Shown in pieces: positions 16,337 through 26,143 of a stretch of DNA of 64,000 bases; within the stretch, counting starts at the first letter, position 1, and the number at the start of each line of letters is the position of its first letter. Source of the DNA: Thermohalobaculum sp965263335 (lineage in GTDB: Bacteria; Pseudomonadota; Alphaproteobacteria; Rhodobacterales; Rhodobacteraceae); assembly GCA_965263335.1 (NCBI GenBank), contig CBDHHE010000001.1, positions 1,922,001-1,986,000 on the forward strand, in the 5' to 3' direction. Below the pieces are notes generated by a model that made no database searches, had not been told where the DNA came from, and saw only the letters and a list, made by a program, of their open reading frames with translations. Position numbers and translations under genes: made by a program.

Positions 16337-17590
16337 TCAGGCCGCCTCGAGATCGAACGCCGCGTGCAGGGCTTGCACCGCAAGCTCAACATATCGCCGG
16401 TCGATCAACACGCTCACCTTAATCTCGGAGGTCGTGATCACCTTGATGTTCACCCCTTCGTCAGCAAGTGCCGAGAACATCCGCTTGGCGACGCCCGCAT
16501 GGCTTCGCATGCCGATGCCGACCACCGAGACCTTGGCGACATCCTCATCAACGATGAGGGTCTGATAGCCGATCGTCTTCTGCGCCGTCTCGAGGGTGGC
16601 ACGCGCCCGCGCGATCTGATCCGCCGAAAGGCTGAAGGTCATGTCCGTCATACCGTCGGCACCAATATTCTGGACGATCATGTCAACGTTTATGCCGTCA
16701 TCCGCGAGAGGGCCAAAGATCGACGCTGCAACCCCCGGCCTGTCATCGACCTTCACAAGGGTGACCTTTGCCTCATCGCGCGAGTATGCGATGCCGCTGA
16801 CGACATTTTGTTCCACGATATCCTCCTCGTCGCAGACAAGTGTGCCTGGTCCGTCCTCGAAGCTCGAGAGGACGCGCAAACGCACCTTGTAGCGCATTGC
16901 AAGCTCAACCGAGCGTGTCTGCAGGACCTTGGCACCGAGAGATGCGAGCTCCAGCATCTCTTCATAGGCGATCCGGTCGATCCGCGTCGCGCGCCGCTCG
17001 ATGCGCGGGTCGGTGGTGTAGACGCCGTCGACATCCGTGTAGATGTCGCAGCGTTCCGCCCCCAAAGCGGCAGCCATGGCAACCGCCGAGGTGTCCGAAC
17101 CGCCGCGCCCCAGCGTCGATATGCGGCCATCGGGTCCGATACCCTGAAAACCTGAGACGACGGCGTGCAGGCCCTCCTCAAACTTCTGTTCTATCAGCTC
17201 TGTGCCTATCTCGGTGATCCTCGCCGCCCCATGTGCCCCCGTTGTAAGCACAGGTATCTGCCATCCTTGCCACGATCTCGCGGGCACACCCATCTCTTGC
17301 AAGCACAGTGCCATCAAGCCGGATGTGATCTGCTCACCCGACGCGACCACGGCGTCGTACTCCCGCGCATCGAACAGGCCAGACGCATTCGAGCCAGACG
17401 GCGTCGATGCCTGACGCACCCATTGGACAAGCTCGTTTGTCCGTCCGGCCATAGCGGACACAACCACGACGACGGCGTGCCCCGCGTCGACTTCGCGCCT
17501 TACTTTTGCGGCCGCGTTTCGGATGCGTTCAAGATCGGCAACAGATGTGCCGCCGAACTTCATCACCAGCCGCGGGGCGGTGCGGGACAT
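16337..17590 (-). CDS. lysC: Aspartate kinase
   Basis: A 417-residue enzyme catalysing the first step towards lysine, threonine, methionine and diaminopimelate. The N-terminal kinase domain begins LVMKFGGTSVADLERI, and GRGGSDTSAVAMAAALGAERCDIYTDVDGV carries substrate and ATP-binding residues. Two ACT domains follow from about residue 265, where lysine or threonine would inhibit. Length and layout match the single monofunctional LysC of Alphaproteobacteria. GGAG precedes the ATG. It is upstream of ptsP. Confidence 0.95.
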   Translation of the reverse strand: MSRTAPRLVMKFGGTSVADLERIRNAAAKVRREVDAGHAVVVVVSAMAGRTNELVQWVRQASTPSGSNASGLFDAREYDAVVASGEQITSGLMALCLQEMGVPARSWQGWQIPVLTTGAHGAARITEIGTELIEQKFEEGLHAVVSGFQGIGPDGRISTLGRGGSDTSAVAMAAALGAERCDIYTDVDGVYTTDPRIERRATRIDRIAYEEMLELASLGAKVLQTRSVELAMRYKVRLRVLSSFEDGPGTLVCDEEDIVEQNVVSGIAYSRDEAKVTLVKVDDRPGVAASIFGPLADDGINVDMIVQNIGADGMTDMTFSLSADQIARARATLETAQKTIGYQTLIVDEDVAKVSVVGIGMRSHAGVAKRMFSALADEGVNIKVITTSEIKVSVLIDRRYVELAVQALHAAFDLEAA

Positions 17591-17719
17591 CTGCGAGCTC
17601 CGGGCGCAGGGGAAAACGGATGCCGGTCATTGCCGGGCGCGCGTGCTATATCGCTCCCGACCCGTCACCGCAAGTCGACACCCTCGTGTGTTGATCAACC
17701 CGCGCAGTGATCCGCGACG

Positions 17720-18463
17720 CTATTGGAACTCGGCAATCCGTTCGGGACGCGCCGCTGCAATCTCGAGCACGTCGGCCAACACAAGCGAGCGGTTGAAAAA
17801 CGCCCGGCCGATGATCACGCCAGAGATGTTGTAGACGTACCGCAGCGTCGACAGGTCATCGAGCGTCTTTACAAGTCCGCTCGATATTACCGGCGTGCGC
17901 GTCGCCGCGGCGGCCTTCGACGTTAATGCGATACTTGACTCCGGCTGATCGAGGTCGCGATCGATGTCGGTGAGAATGAAAGCCGCAAGCGGTGCATCCG
18001 CAAAAGTGCGGATGAAGTCGATCGGATCGAAGATCGTGGTTTCCGTCCAGCCTTCCGCCATGACCTTTCCCTTCCAGACATCGACGGCAACCACGATCTG
18101 GTCCGGGTAGGTTTTTGCAGCGCGGAGCACCAGCTCGGGAGAGCGCACGGCGGCGGTGCCGATCACGATCCTCGCCGCGCCAGCATCCGCCCAATGCTCG
18201 ACGAACTCCATGCTCCGAACGCCGCCGGCAACTTGCACCGGAACCTCGGCATGGCGAATGATCTCTTCGACAATCTCCGTGTTCGATCCGGCCCCGATAG
18301 CCGCGTCGAGATCGACTACATGCAGACGTTCAGCGCCCTCTTCGACGAAACGCCGCGCCGCAACCACCGGGTCAACGTGCCAGATTTGCGGTTCATCCAT
18401 CTTTCCGCGGACCAAGCTCACGCAGCGTCCGCTTTGCAGTTCAATCGTCGGATAGACCAGCAT
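17720..18463 (-). CDS. HisA-like (beta/alpha)8-barrel isomerase paralogue
   Basis: A 247-residue protein clearly related to HisA/HisF (LHVVDLDAAIGA, VQVAGGVRS, AEGWTETT, GVIIGRAFF). Key motifs differ from true HisA. The N-terminal catalytic Asp (A-x-D-L) is Glu here in YPTIELQSG; the RDG phosphate loop reads DIDRDLDQ; and the SGG phosphate loop reads SSGLV. The second catalytic Asp region (VAVDVWKGKV) is kept. No other his gene is near; its neighbours are lysC and a DUF1178 gene. It may act on a different phospho-sugar or be a low-activity relative. The start at 18463 is supported by GGGAGGA. Confidence 0.75.
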   Translation of the reverse strand: MLVYPTIELQSGRCVSLVRGKMDEPQIWHVDPVVAARRFVEEGAERLHVVDLDAAIGAGSNTEIVEEIIRHAEVPVQVAGGVRSMEFVEHWADAGAARIVIGTAAVRSPELVLRAAKTYPDQIVVAVDVWKGKVMAEGWTETTIFDPIDFIRTFADAPLAAFILTDIDRDLDQPESSIALTSKAAAATRTPVISSGLVKTLDDLSTLRYVYNISGVIIGRAFFNRSLVLADVLEIAAARPERIAEFQ

Positions 18464-18639
18464 GTCTGCTTCCTCCCGTCGTCGAGATTTCATTTTGCTC
18501 GCGTGTCGACATTCACCGACGGAAGCGGGAACGGACACTGGGATGCCTACGGGAGAGTCGCTGCACAGCGATTCGTGTCAAGCAGTCGTGGAACAGCGCC
18601 CCCCTACGCGGGGCCGAGCGGACCGTCTTGCGGCCAAGC

Positions 18640-19095
18640 TCAATCGTCGCGACGATTGAACCAGGGCAGCGGAGTGACCGGGATGCCATCCTGATGCAGG
18701 AGACGTGCATCATCGAGACTGGCCTCGCCCCAGATCGCCTCTTTCTCTGCGTCGGTTTCGTGTATGCGCCGTGCTTCCTCGGCAAAGCTCTCGCCGACAT
18801 AGCGGGAGTTTTTCTCGACGTGCTTGCGCAGCGCTCGCAGAGCCGTTTCGGCTGGACTGGCAGGTGCGCTCAAGGGTCCCGCCGGCTCAGGAAGAGAGTT
18901 CCCCGACGGGATCTGTGCCGCACTCTCGTCTCGTGTGCTCACCGCGGGGGCCATGATAGCTTTGTCCACGTCAGGATTGCCACACACCGCACACGCAAGC
19001 TGTCCGGCGTTGGACAACGTCTCGAACGCCGCGGAATCTTTGAACCACGATTCGAAGAGATGGCCGTCTGCGCATCTGAGCGCATATTTGATCAT
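18640..19095 (-). CDS. DUF1178 family protein
   Basis: A 151-residue protein of unknown function, widespread in Alpha- and Betaproteobacteria. It begins MIKYALRCADGHLFESWF and has the conserved CxxC-like site ACAVCGNPDVDKAIMAP, probably a metal-binding zinc-ribbon-like element. The C-terminal half (RKHVEKNSRYVGESFAEEAR, then PLPWF) is characteristic of the family. The ATG at 19095 follows AGGA; an earlier in-frame start lacks a site. It is divergent from phoR. Confidence 0.85.
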   Translation of the reverse strand: MIKYALRCADGHLFESWFKDSAAFETLSNAGQLACAVCGNPDVDKAIMAPAVSTRDESAAQIPSGNSLPEPAGPLSAPASPAETALRALRKHVEKNSRYVGESFAEEARRIHETDAEKEAIWGEASLDDARLLHQDGIPVTPLPWFNRRDD

Positions 19096-19205
19096 GTTTT
19101 TCCTGTCACAAGCTCTGTGCACCTCGTCTCAAATATATGACGTTTCGCTGAAAGCAATTGCCGTTCTATGAACAGCATCGATCATGATAGCGTTACAGCA
19201 CTGTC

Positions 19206-20552
19206 GTGAATCGCAAAGTCCTGACCTGCCGAGACGTGCGCGCAATCATTCTCATATTCGCTCCTGCGGTTTTTGCTGCGGTCACAGGCCTTGTGGCGGA
19301 CGCGGTCTGGTCGCAGGCGGCCACGACGATCCTGGCTGCCAGCATTGGCGCTCTGGTGGGCACGGCGACCTTCGGCGTTGAGCCCCCTGCGGAGAAGACA
19401 ACTCATATAGCGGAAGTGGCCCCCAAACCTGAGCCGACGAACGAAACCTTGGCGGCAGGCGCAGGAAGGGCGCTGCTCGAAGAACTGCCGATCGGGATCA
19501 TCGTCGTCGCGGATCCGGGCTCGGTCGAATTCGCGAACAGGTCTGCGCTTGAAATGTTCGGGCTGAGCCGGTCCGTCGGCGCACACGTTTCGGTTTTCCG
19601 CGTCCCGCGCCTTCTCGAAGCCATTGAACTGGCACTGCGCCATCGTGCGAGCAGTGACTTGACGATTATGGTCTCCCGTCATTCGGAGAGGCACCTCGAC
19701 ATCCAGGTTCGGCCACTTTCGCCGACCGGCCGGCTGTCCAGATCGCGAGCGGAAGCTCTTGTCGTGCTGGAGGATCGGACAGAGGCCCGCGTTGCACAAG
19801 CCATCCACCGTGACTTCGTTGCAAATGCCAGTCACGAACTCAAGACGCCTCTCGCCGCCATTTCGGGCATCATCGAGACGCTGCAGGGCCACGCAAAGGA
19901 AGATCCGGGCGCAACGGAGCGTTTCCTGGGGATCATGTCGAGCCAGACGGCTCGGATGGCGCGCCTTGTACAAGACCTGCTCTCGCTGAACCGCATCGAG
20001 GTGAACGAGCGCGTCGCGCCAAGCGAACCGCTGGATCTGGGCCGCCTCGTCGCCGAGATTTGCGACAGCCAGAGTCCGATGGCCGAGGCACAGGGGATGA
20101 GGCTCGTGCTCAGAGAGTCCGAAGAAAGTATCATTGTTCTCGGAGATTCCGGCGAGTTGTCGCAGCTGTTTAGAAACCTCATCGACAACGCCACAAAGTA
20201 CGGTCGCCGGGACACAGACATTCGCGTGGGCTTCCGCCGAGATGACACGGACCGACGCGGCATGATCGGGGTTTTTATAGCTGACAAGGGAATAGGTATC
20301 GCGCGGGAGCATATTCCCCGCCTGACGGAGCGGTTCTATCGTGTTTCCGTCAGCCGCTCGCGCGAGCGTGGTGGAACCGGACTCGGATTGGCGATCGTTA
20401 AGCACATCATCAACCGGCATCGCGGGGATTTGTCGATCGAGAGCACGCCCAATGAAGGCTCGGAGTTCGTGGTGTGGCTGCCGATACACGTGCCCAAAGA
20501 AGGGCATGACCAGTCTCGCGGCAAGTACCTTCGGGCCGTCGACGCCGCCTAG
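19206..20552 (+). CDS. phoR: Phosphate-regulon sensor histidine kinase
   Basis: A 448-residue membrane kinase that senses phosphate status through PstSCAB-PhoU and phosphorylates PhoB. Two hydrophobic N-terminal helices (residues about 12-55) anchor it, and a PAS-like domain (GIIVVADPGSVEFANRSALEMFG) follows. The phospho-acceptor histidine is in FVANASHELKTPL. The ATPase domain has N-box LIDNATKYG, DKGIGIAREHIPRLTERFYRV and GGTGLGLAIVKHI. The GTG start has no strong ribosome site, so translation may be weak. It is the first gene of the pho/pst cluster. Confidence 0.92.
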   Translation: MNRKVLTCRDVRAIILIFAPAVFAAVTGLVADAVWSQAATTILAASIGALVGTATFGVEPPAEKTTHIAEVAPKPEPTNETLAAGAGRALLEELPIGIIVVADPGSVEFANRSALEMFGLSRSVGAHVSVFRVPRLLEAIELALRHRASSDLTIMVSRHSERHLDIQVRPLSPTGRLSRSRAEALVVLEDRTEARVAQAIHRDFVANASHELKTPLAAISGIIETLQGHAKEDPGATERFLGIMSSQTARMARLVQDLLSLNRIEVNERVAPSEPLDLGRLVAEICDSQSPMAEAQGMRLVLRESEESIIVLGDSGELSQLFRNLIDNATKYGRRDTDIRVGFRRDDTDRRGMIGVFIADKGIGIAREHIPRLTERFYRVSVSRSRERGGTGLGLAIVKHIINRHRGDLSIESTPNEGSEFVVWLPIHVPKEGHDQSRGKYLRAVDAA

Positions 20553-20672
20553 ATCGCGCCCAAACAACAGCATGGTCCTGACATTCCCCGCCTCTTTCGG
20601 ACAGGGCTGCGGATGCCTGATGCAAGCCCTACCCCAAGGCTTCGGCAATGCGGAGTGAAGTACTGCACTTTG

Positions 20673-20695
20673 ATTCCCGCAAAACACGCGGGAAT
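20673..20695 (+). terminator. Possible terminator downstream of phoR
   Basis: ATTCCCGC and GCGGGAAT form a perfect 8-bp stem with a 7-nt loop, followed by a short pyrimidine run (TTCCT). It lies 120 bp after the phoR stop. Confidence 0.45.
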
Positions 20696-20707
20696 TTCCT
20701 GTGATGG

Positions 20708-20727
20708 TGTTTTATTCATATAAAACA
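20708..20727. promoter_or_regulatory. AT-rich perfect palindrome upstream of pstS
   Basis: TGTTTTAT-TCAT-ATAAAACA has 8-bp perfect arms. It could be an operator in the pstS control region or a second hairpin of the terminator just upstream. Confidence 0.4.
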
Positions 20728-20738
20728 GATAGTTATTG

Positions 20739-20766
20739 TGTCACAAATTCCACACTTAAATGTCGT
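20739..20766 (+). promoter_or_regulatory. Possible degenerate PHO box of pstS
   Basis: TGTCAC at 20739, CCACAC at 20750 and TGTCGT at 20761 lie in 11-bp register, as PhoB half-sites do. The first and third resemble the TGTCA core; the second keeps only its CAC half. The gene context, in front of pstSCAB, is the main support. Confidence 0.35.
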
Positions 20767-20943
20767 TTGAGCTTTGCTTTAGACCCCTAGGTTGCCGTCG
20801 TCGGTCGGCGTAGCGGGACGGCGTTCTCAGGAGCGCGGTGGGCAGTAACGCAATGCATCACTTGGCCCCTTACGTGAGCGACATGGGAGGACTTTCCTAC
20901 GCACCGTTGCATCTGCAACGAAACCTGAGCTGGAGCTAACGTC

Positions 20944-21936
20944 GTGAAAACACTCACCACCAGCGTGGCCGTCGCCGCGCTCGCAACCTTCGCACTGGCC
21001 GGCAATGCCATCGCACGCGACCAAATCAAAATTGTTGGTTCGTCGACGGTGTTCCCGTTCTCGACCGCTGTGGCCGAATCCTTCGGCAAGTCGACCGGAA
21101 ACCCGACCCCGGTTGTGGAATCGACCGGTTCGGGCGGCGGACTGAAGTTGTTCTGCTCGGGTGTCGGCACCGACACACCGGACATCACGAACGCTTCGCG
21201 CCGCATGAAGGCGAAAGAGTTCAAGACCTGCCAAGAGAACGGCGTGACCGACGTCGTCGAGTCCATCGTCGGCTTTGACGGCATCGTCGTCGCCAACGAC
21301 AAGAGCGGCCCGACCTTCGCACTCACCCGCGCGCAGCTCTTTACAGCGCTTGTGAAAGGCCAGGGCGAACCGACCAACTGGAACGAAATCGATCCGTCGC
21401 TCCCGGCGATCAAGATCGAAGTTTTGGGCCCGCCGCCGTCATCGGGCACCCGCGACGCCTTCGAAGAGCTGGCGCTCGAGAAAGGCTGCGAAGCAGCCGG
21501 TGCCGCTGAAGAAGTCTGCGACAATATCGAAGTTCGTGACGACGGGGCATTTGTCGACGCTGGCGAGAACGACAACCTGATCGTTTCGAAGCTGCAGGCC
21601 AACCCGAATGCTGTCGGCGTGTTCGGCTTCTCGTTCCTTGATCAGAATGCTGACAAGATCAAAGGCGCCACGGTCGGTGGCGTCGAGCCCACCTTCGACA
21701 ACATTGCGTCGGGTGACTACCCGGTGTCGCGTTCCATGTACTTCTACATCAAGAAAGCCCACGTCGGCGTCGTTCCGGGCATCATGGAGTATGCGGCTGA
21801 GTTCGTTTCTCCGGAAGCTTCGGGCAGTGACGGCTACCTGACCGAAAAAGGTCTGATCCCGCTGCCGGAAGATGCGCATGCGCAGAACGCCGAGAAAGTT
21901 CTCGGCCAGGCGACCATGACGGGCAACGAGCTCTGA
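20944..21936 (+). CDS. pstS: Phosphate ABC transporter periplasmic binding protein
   Basis: A 330-residue secreted phosphate-binding protein. A signal peptide (residues 1-24, ending AIA) is followed by DQIKIVGSSTVFPFSTAVAESF and STGSGGG, which carry phosphate-binding Ser, Thr and Gly residues; PPPSSGTRDAF provides the second-lobe phosphate contacts. The length matches the alphaproteobacterial PstS group that is shorter in its N-terminal loops than E. coli PstS. The GTG start has GGAGC upstream. It is the first gene of pstSCAB-phoUB, and a strong hairpin follows its stop. Confidence 0.95.
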   Translation: MKTLTTSVAVAALATFALAGNAIARDQIKIVGSSTVFPFSTAVAESFGKSTGNPTPVVESTGSGGGLKLFCSGVGTDTPDITNASRRMKAKEFKTCQENGVTDVVESIVGFDGIVVANDKSGPTFALTRAQLFTALVKGQGEPTNWNEIDPSLPAIKIEVLGPPPSSGTRDAFEELALEKGCEAAGAAEEVCDNIEVRDDGAFVDAGENDNLIVSKLQANPNAVGVFGFSFLDQNADKIKGATVGGVEPTFDNIASGDYPVSRSMYFYIKKAHVGVVPGIMEYAAEFVSPEASGSDGYLTEKGLIPLPEDAHAQNAEKVLGQATMTGNEL

Positions 21937-21949
21937 TTGTCTGACCTAA

Positions 21950-21975
21950 CCGTGGCGGGCGTCTGCCCGCCACGG
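21950..21975 (+). other. Strong hairpin between pstS and pstC
   Basis: CCGTGGCGGGC and GCCCGCCACGG form a perfect 11-bp stem with a GTCT loop, 14 bases after the pstS stop. There is no U-tract, so it more likely stabilises pstS mRNA or causes partial termination. Confidence 0.7.
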
Positions 21976-22065
21976 CATTCTACCCGGCGGTTTCGCAGTC
22001 GCCGGGATTTCGTGACGCTCCGCAATAGAAGGCGGTGTCGGCGCGGGTAGGGGGGAGAGCTTCGC

Positions 22066-23442
22066 ATGTTGCCTTTGACACTATTGGTTATTGCCTTTCT
22101 GGCGATCGCCGGGTTTGCAGTGGGGCGGAACAGGGCCATCACTGCGGCCGACGGCAAGCTCGCCAACCTTCATTCCCGCCCGAGTTACCACGGTCTGTAC
22201 TGCCTGTTGTGGATCGTGATCGTAGGATACGGGGCCTACATGGTCGCGGGCACGGCCATGAGCAGCTACGTCGCCGGCGCGATGCGCACCGCGGTCGAAG
22301 CGAACGCGCCCGACCTGCCAGACCTTGTGAAAACCCAGGCCATTCTCGACGCCCAAGCGCTTGCCACCGGCGGCATCGCATCTGCCGATGACGAACTGCG
22401 CCGCGCGCTGTCCGAGCGATATATCGAAGTAGACAGCATCCGGACCTGGGTGATTGCAATTCTGAGCCTCATCGCGGCCGGCGCAGCGTTCTATTTTACC
22501 TATCGCCAGCTCAACGCCGACTTTCGCGCCCGCAACCGGGCCGAGCGGATCCTGCGCACGGTGCTTTGGCTCACCGCCGCGGTCGCCATCCTGACCACGA
22601 TCGGTATCGTGCTTTCTCTGGTCGGCGAGACGCTGAACTTCTTCGCAAGTCTGAATTGGCGCGTCGACGCGTTCCTGTTCGGCACAACCTGGAGCCCGCT
22701 CTCCGGCGTGCACGAAGGGGCTCTGTCAGCCGAAAAAGTCGGGGCCGTTCCGCTCTTCCTCGGCACCTTCATGATCACCTTGATCGCGATGATCGTCGCG
22801 GTGCCTGTCGGATTGTTCGCGGCCGTCTATCTCTCGGAGTTCGCAACACCCAGAGTGCGCGCCTGGGCCAAGCCGCTTCTCGAAGTGCTCGCCGGCGTTC
22901 CGACAGTGGTCTACGGCTTCTTTGCTGCCATCACGGTCGCTCCCGCCATGGTGGGCATCGGCGACGCAATTGGCCTGAATGTCGAAGCCGAGAGTGCTCT
23001 GGCGGCTGGGTTGGTCATGGGAATCATGATCATCCCCTTCATTTCTTCGCTTTCCGATGACGTCATCAACGCGGTTCCTCAGGCATTGCGCGACGGATCG
23101 TTCGGCCTGGGCGCGACCAAGGCAGAGACGATCATGAAGGTTGTTCTGCCCGCGGCCCTGCCCGGCATCGTTTCAGCTGTGCTGCTCGGCATCAGCCGAG
23201 CGGTCGGAGAGACGATGATCGTCGTCATGGCGGTTGGCCAGAGTGCCAACCTCACCTTTAACCCGCTCGACAAGGTGACCACCGTCACGGTGCAGATCGT
23301 GATGCTGATCCTCGGCGACACGGAGGCGGAGACAGCGGCAGGTCCTGCCTACGCGCTCGGCTTCACACTTTTCTTCGCGACACTGGGTCTCAACATTCTG
23401 GCACTGCGCATGGTGCGCAAGTACCGGCAGAAATACGACTGA
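22066..23442 (+). CDS. pstC: Phosphate ABC transporter permease PstC, N-terminally extended
   Basis: A 458-residue inner-membrane permease, longer than the roughly 320 residues of E. coli PstC. The N-terminal 150 residues add two or three helices and a hydrophilic loop (TAVEANAPDLPDLVKTQAIL) before the conserved core, a form known in alphaproteobacterial PstC. The core starts near VGAVPLFLGTFMITLIAMIVAVPVG and has the EAA-type loop QALRDGSFGLGATKAETIMKVVLPAALPG. It pairs with PstA. The ATG follows a purine-rich stretch, and the stop lies 11 bases before the pstA start. Confidence 0.94.
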   Translation: MLPLTLLVIAFLAIAGFAVGRNRAITAADGKLANLHSRPSYHGLYCLLWIVIVGYGAYMVAGTAMSSYVAGAMRTAVEANAPDLPDLVKTQAILDAQALATGGIASADDELRRALSERYIEVDSIRTWVIAILSLIAAGAAFYFTYRQLNADFRARNRAERILRTVLWLTAAVAILTTIGIVLSLVGETLNFFASLNWRVDAFLFGTTWSPLSGVHEGALSAEKVGAVPLFLGTFMITLIAMIVAVPVGLFAAVYLSEFATPRVRAWAKPLLEVLAGVPTVVYGFFAAITVAPAMVGIGDAIGLNVEAESALAAGLVMGIMIIPFISSLSDDVINAVPQALRDGSFGLGATKAETIMKVVLPAALPGIVSAVLLGISRAVGETMIVVMAVGQSANLTFNPLDKVTTVTVQIVMLILGDTEAETAAGPAYALGFTLFFATLGLNILALRMVRKYRQKYD

Positions 23443-23453
23443 GGGAGTTGGCC

Positions 23454-25310
23454 ATGCCTGATGGCACAATCGATATGACCGCCCTCTCGGCGAAGCACAC
23501 ATCGGAAGAATCCGCCCGGTTGATGCGCAAGAGGCACTGGTCCGAATGGCGGCTCAAGGCGTACGGGATTCTCGCACTCCTTGTCGCTGTCCTTGCCCTG
23601 AGCACGCTCATCTACACGATCGCCGTGAAAACCCTCGGCGTTCTGAACGAATACTATCTGTCACTCGAGACCACGATCGAGGTTTCCGACCGTGAAATGG
23701 CGCGGATCGATGATCCGAACCCTCGGCTAGTACCGATCCTAAACGGCGTTATCCGCGACGCGACGATCGAAGCTGTCGGCGGAGACATCGACAGACGCGA
23801 ACGGCGCGAATTGACGGCGCTTCTTTCGACGGATGCGGGTCTCGAGCTTGGACGGATCGTGAAGTCGGACCAATCTCTGATCGGTGGCTCGCTGCTGTTT
23901 GATGCATTGCTCGACGATCAGGTCCAACTCTACCTGAAGGGTGACCTCGGCAAGCTCAAGGACGCCGGTGTGACGGGTGGCGCAAAGATTGTGGGTGAAG
24001 GAACGGGCGCCGTTGGCGATCAACTGACCGTTGATTTCGAGCCGGGCTCCTTCGGTGAGGCTCGAGTGAGCATCCGCGACTCCCGCGCCGCAGCCGCTCG
24101 CGTTCAGCGACGAATTGCACGAAACGAGGCCCGTGCTGTCGAAGAGATCCAGGGTCTCTTGGACGATGCAACGGACGAAGCCGCACGTGCCGGCCTGCAG
24201 ACCAGGCTCGACGGTTTCATCGCGACACGAGATGCCGCCAATGCCCGAGCGGATCAGTTGCTAAGCGATGCGACTGAATTCACGACTGTCTTCTCGCTCA
24301 CGGACTTGGACCCGACGATTCTGATCCGGATCAACCGCGGATGGATCAAGGTCACAGAACTCGCCCCGGATTCCGCGACGGGAGTCGTGTACCGACCGCT
24401 GGACAGCACTGAACCTGCAGATGCCGGTTCGTGGGAAGCCTTGCTCTTCGATCGTCCCGAGGCGGAGCGCAAGCTGACCGACAAGCAACTCGTCTGGCTC
24501 GAAGTCTTCGAAAGAGAAGGCAAGATCGAGCAAGTGTCGAACACACGTCTACTCTTCTCATCGGACAGCTCGAATGCCGAACTCGCCGGTATCTGGGGCG
24601 CTCTGATCGGATCATTCTGGACGATGATCGTGACGTTCCTTCTGGCCTTCCCGATCGGTGTGATGGCCTCGATCTATCTCGAGGAGTTCGCACCGAAAAA
24701 CCGGGTGACCGAGCTGATCGAGGTGAACATCAACAACCTCGCGGCTGTGCCATCCATCGTGTTTGGTCTGTTGGGCATCACGGTGCTCATCTCGGGTGTG
24801 CAGCTCTTCGGGGTCAATCTCTTCGACGGCATCCTGAAGAACATTGCGGAAGACCCGCGATCGACACCGCTCGCCGGCGGCGTGGTGCTCGCCCTGATGT
24901 CGCTCCCCACAATCATCATCGCGGCGCGCGCCTCGATCAAGGCTGTGCCGCCGTCAATCAAAGACGCAGCCCTCGGTTTGGGGGCGTCACGCCTCCAGAC
25001 GGCAACCCATCACGTGCTGCCGCTGGCCATGCCCGGTATTCTTACAGGCACGATCATTGCGATGGCTCAGGCACTGGGCGAAACAGCGCCGCTGATCATC
25101 GTTGGAATGAACGCCTTTATCCAGGATCCACCCACAGGGCCTCTGGACAAAGCAAACGTTCTACCCTCATTGATCTACCTCTGGAACAACCAGTCCGAGC
25201 GACTGTTCGACGGGAAGACTGCGGCGGCGATCTCGGTGTTGCTGATCTTCCTTATTCTGATGAATGCCCTAGCAGTGCTGCTGCGCAAACGCTTTGAAAG
25301 GCGGTGGTGA
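23454..25310 (+). CDS. pstA: Phosphate ABC transporter permease PstA with long periplasmic insert (DUF3333 type)
   Basis: A 618-residue permease, twice the E. coli PstA length. After the first helix (residues about 38-60) comes a hydrophilic region of about 300 residues, rich in charged residues and helix (DSRAAAARVQRRIARNEARAVE), likely periplasmic; this is the DUF3333-type extension. The C-terminal 250 residues hold the transport core, with helices from IWGALIGSFWTMIVTFLLAF and the EAA-like loop IKDAALGLGASRLQTATHHVLPLAMPG. GAGGGAG lies six bases before the ATG at 23454; a TTG two codons earlier is less likely. The stop is followed after one base by pstB. Confidence 0.94.
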   Translation: MPDGTIDMTALSAKHTSEESARLMRKRHWSEWRLKAYGILALLVAVLALSTLIYTIAVKTLGVLNEYYLSLETTIEVSDREMARIDDPNPRLVPILNGVIRDATIEAVGGDIDRRERRELTALLSTDAGLELGRIVKSDQSLIGGSLLFDALLDDQVQLYLKGDLGKLKDAGVTGGAKIVGEGTGAVGDQLTVDFEPGSFGEARVSIRDSRAAAARVQRRIARNEARAVEEIQGLLDDATDEAARAGLQTRLDGFIATRDAANARADQLLSDATEFTTVFSLTDLDPTILIRINRGWIKVTELAPDSATGVVYRPLDSTEPADAGSWEALLFDRPEAERKLTDKQLVWLEVFEREGKIEQVSNTRLLFSSDSSNAELAGIWGALIGSFWTMIVTFLLAFPIGVMASIYLEEFAPKNRVTELIEVNINNLAAVPSIVFGLLGITVLISGVQLFGVNLFDGILKNIAEDPRSTPLAGGVVLALMSLPTIIIAARASIKAVPPSIKDAALGLGASRLQTATHHVLPLAMPGILTGTIIAMAQALGETAPLIIVGMNAFIQDPPTGPLDKANVLPSLIYLWNNQSERLFDGKTAAAISVLLIFLILMNALAVLLRKRFERRW

Positions 25311-25311
25311 G

Positions 25312-26097
<786 letters not shown>

Positions 26098-26143
26098 GTC
26101 CGAGATCAAGAGGTAAGCGCGCACCGCGCCGAGATATGTTGCC

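Larger units (their letters stand above)
20553..20943. other. 391-bp phoR-pstS intergenic region
   Basis: No convincing gene. The region holds two hairpins (20673-20695 and 20708-20727), an AT-rich core at 20708-20790, and a possible PHO box. It most likely contains the pstS promoter. Confidence 0.6.

Noticed and set aside
15338..17155. 605-residue plus-strand ORF opposite ptsP and lysC
   Set aside because: Runs antisense across two well-identified genes with no motif of its own.
19182..20687. 501-residue minus-strand ORF opposite phoR
   Set aside because: Antisense to a full set of histidine-kinase motifs; no family resemblance.
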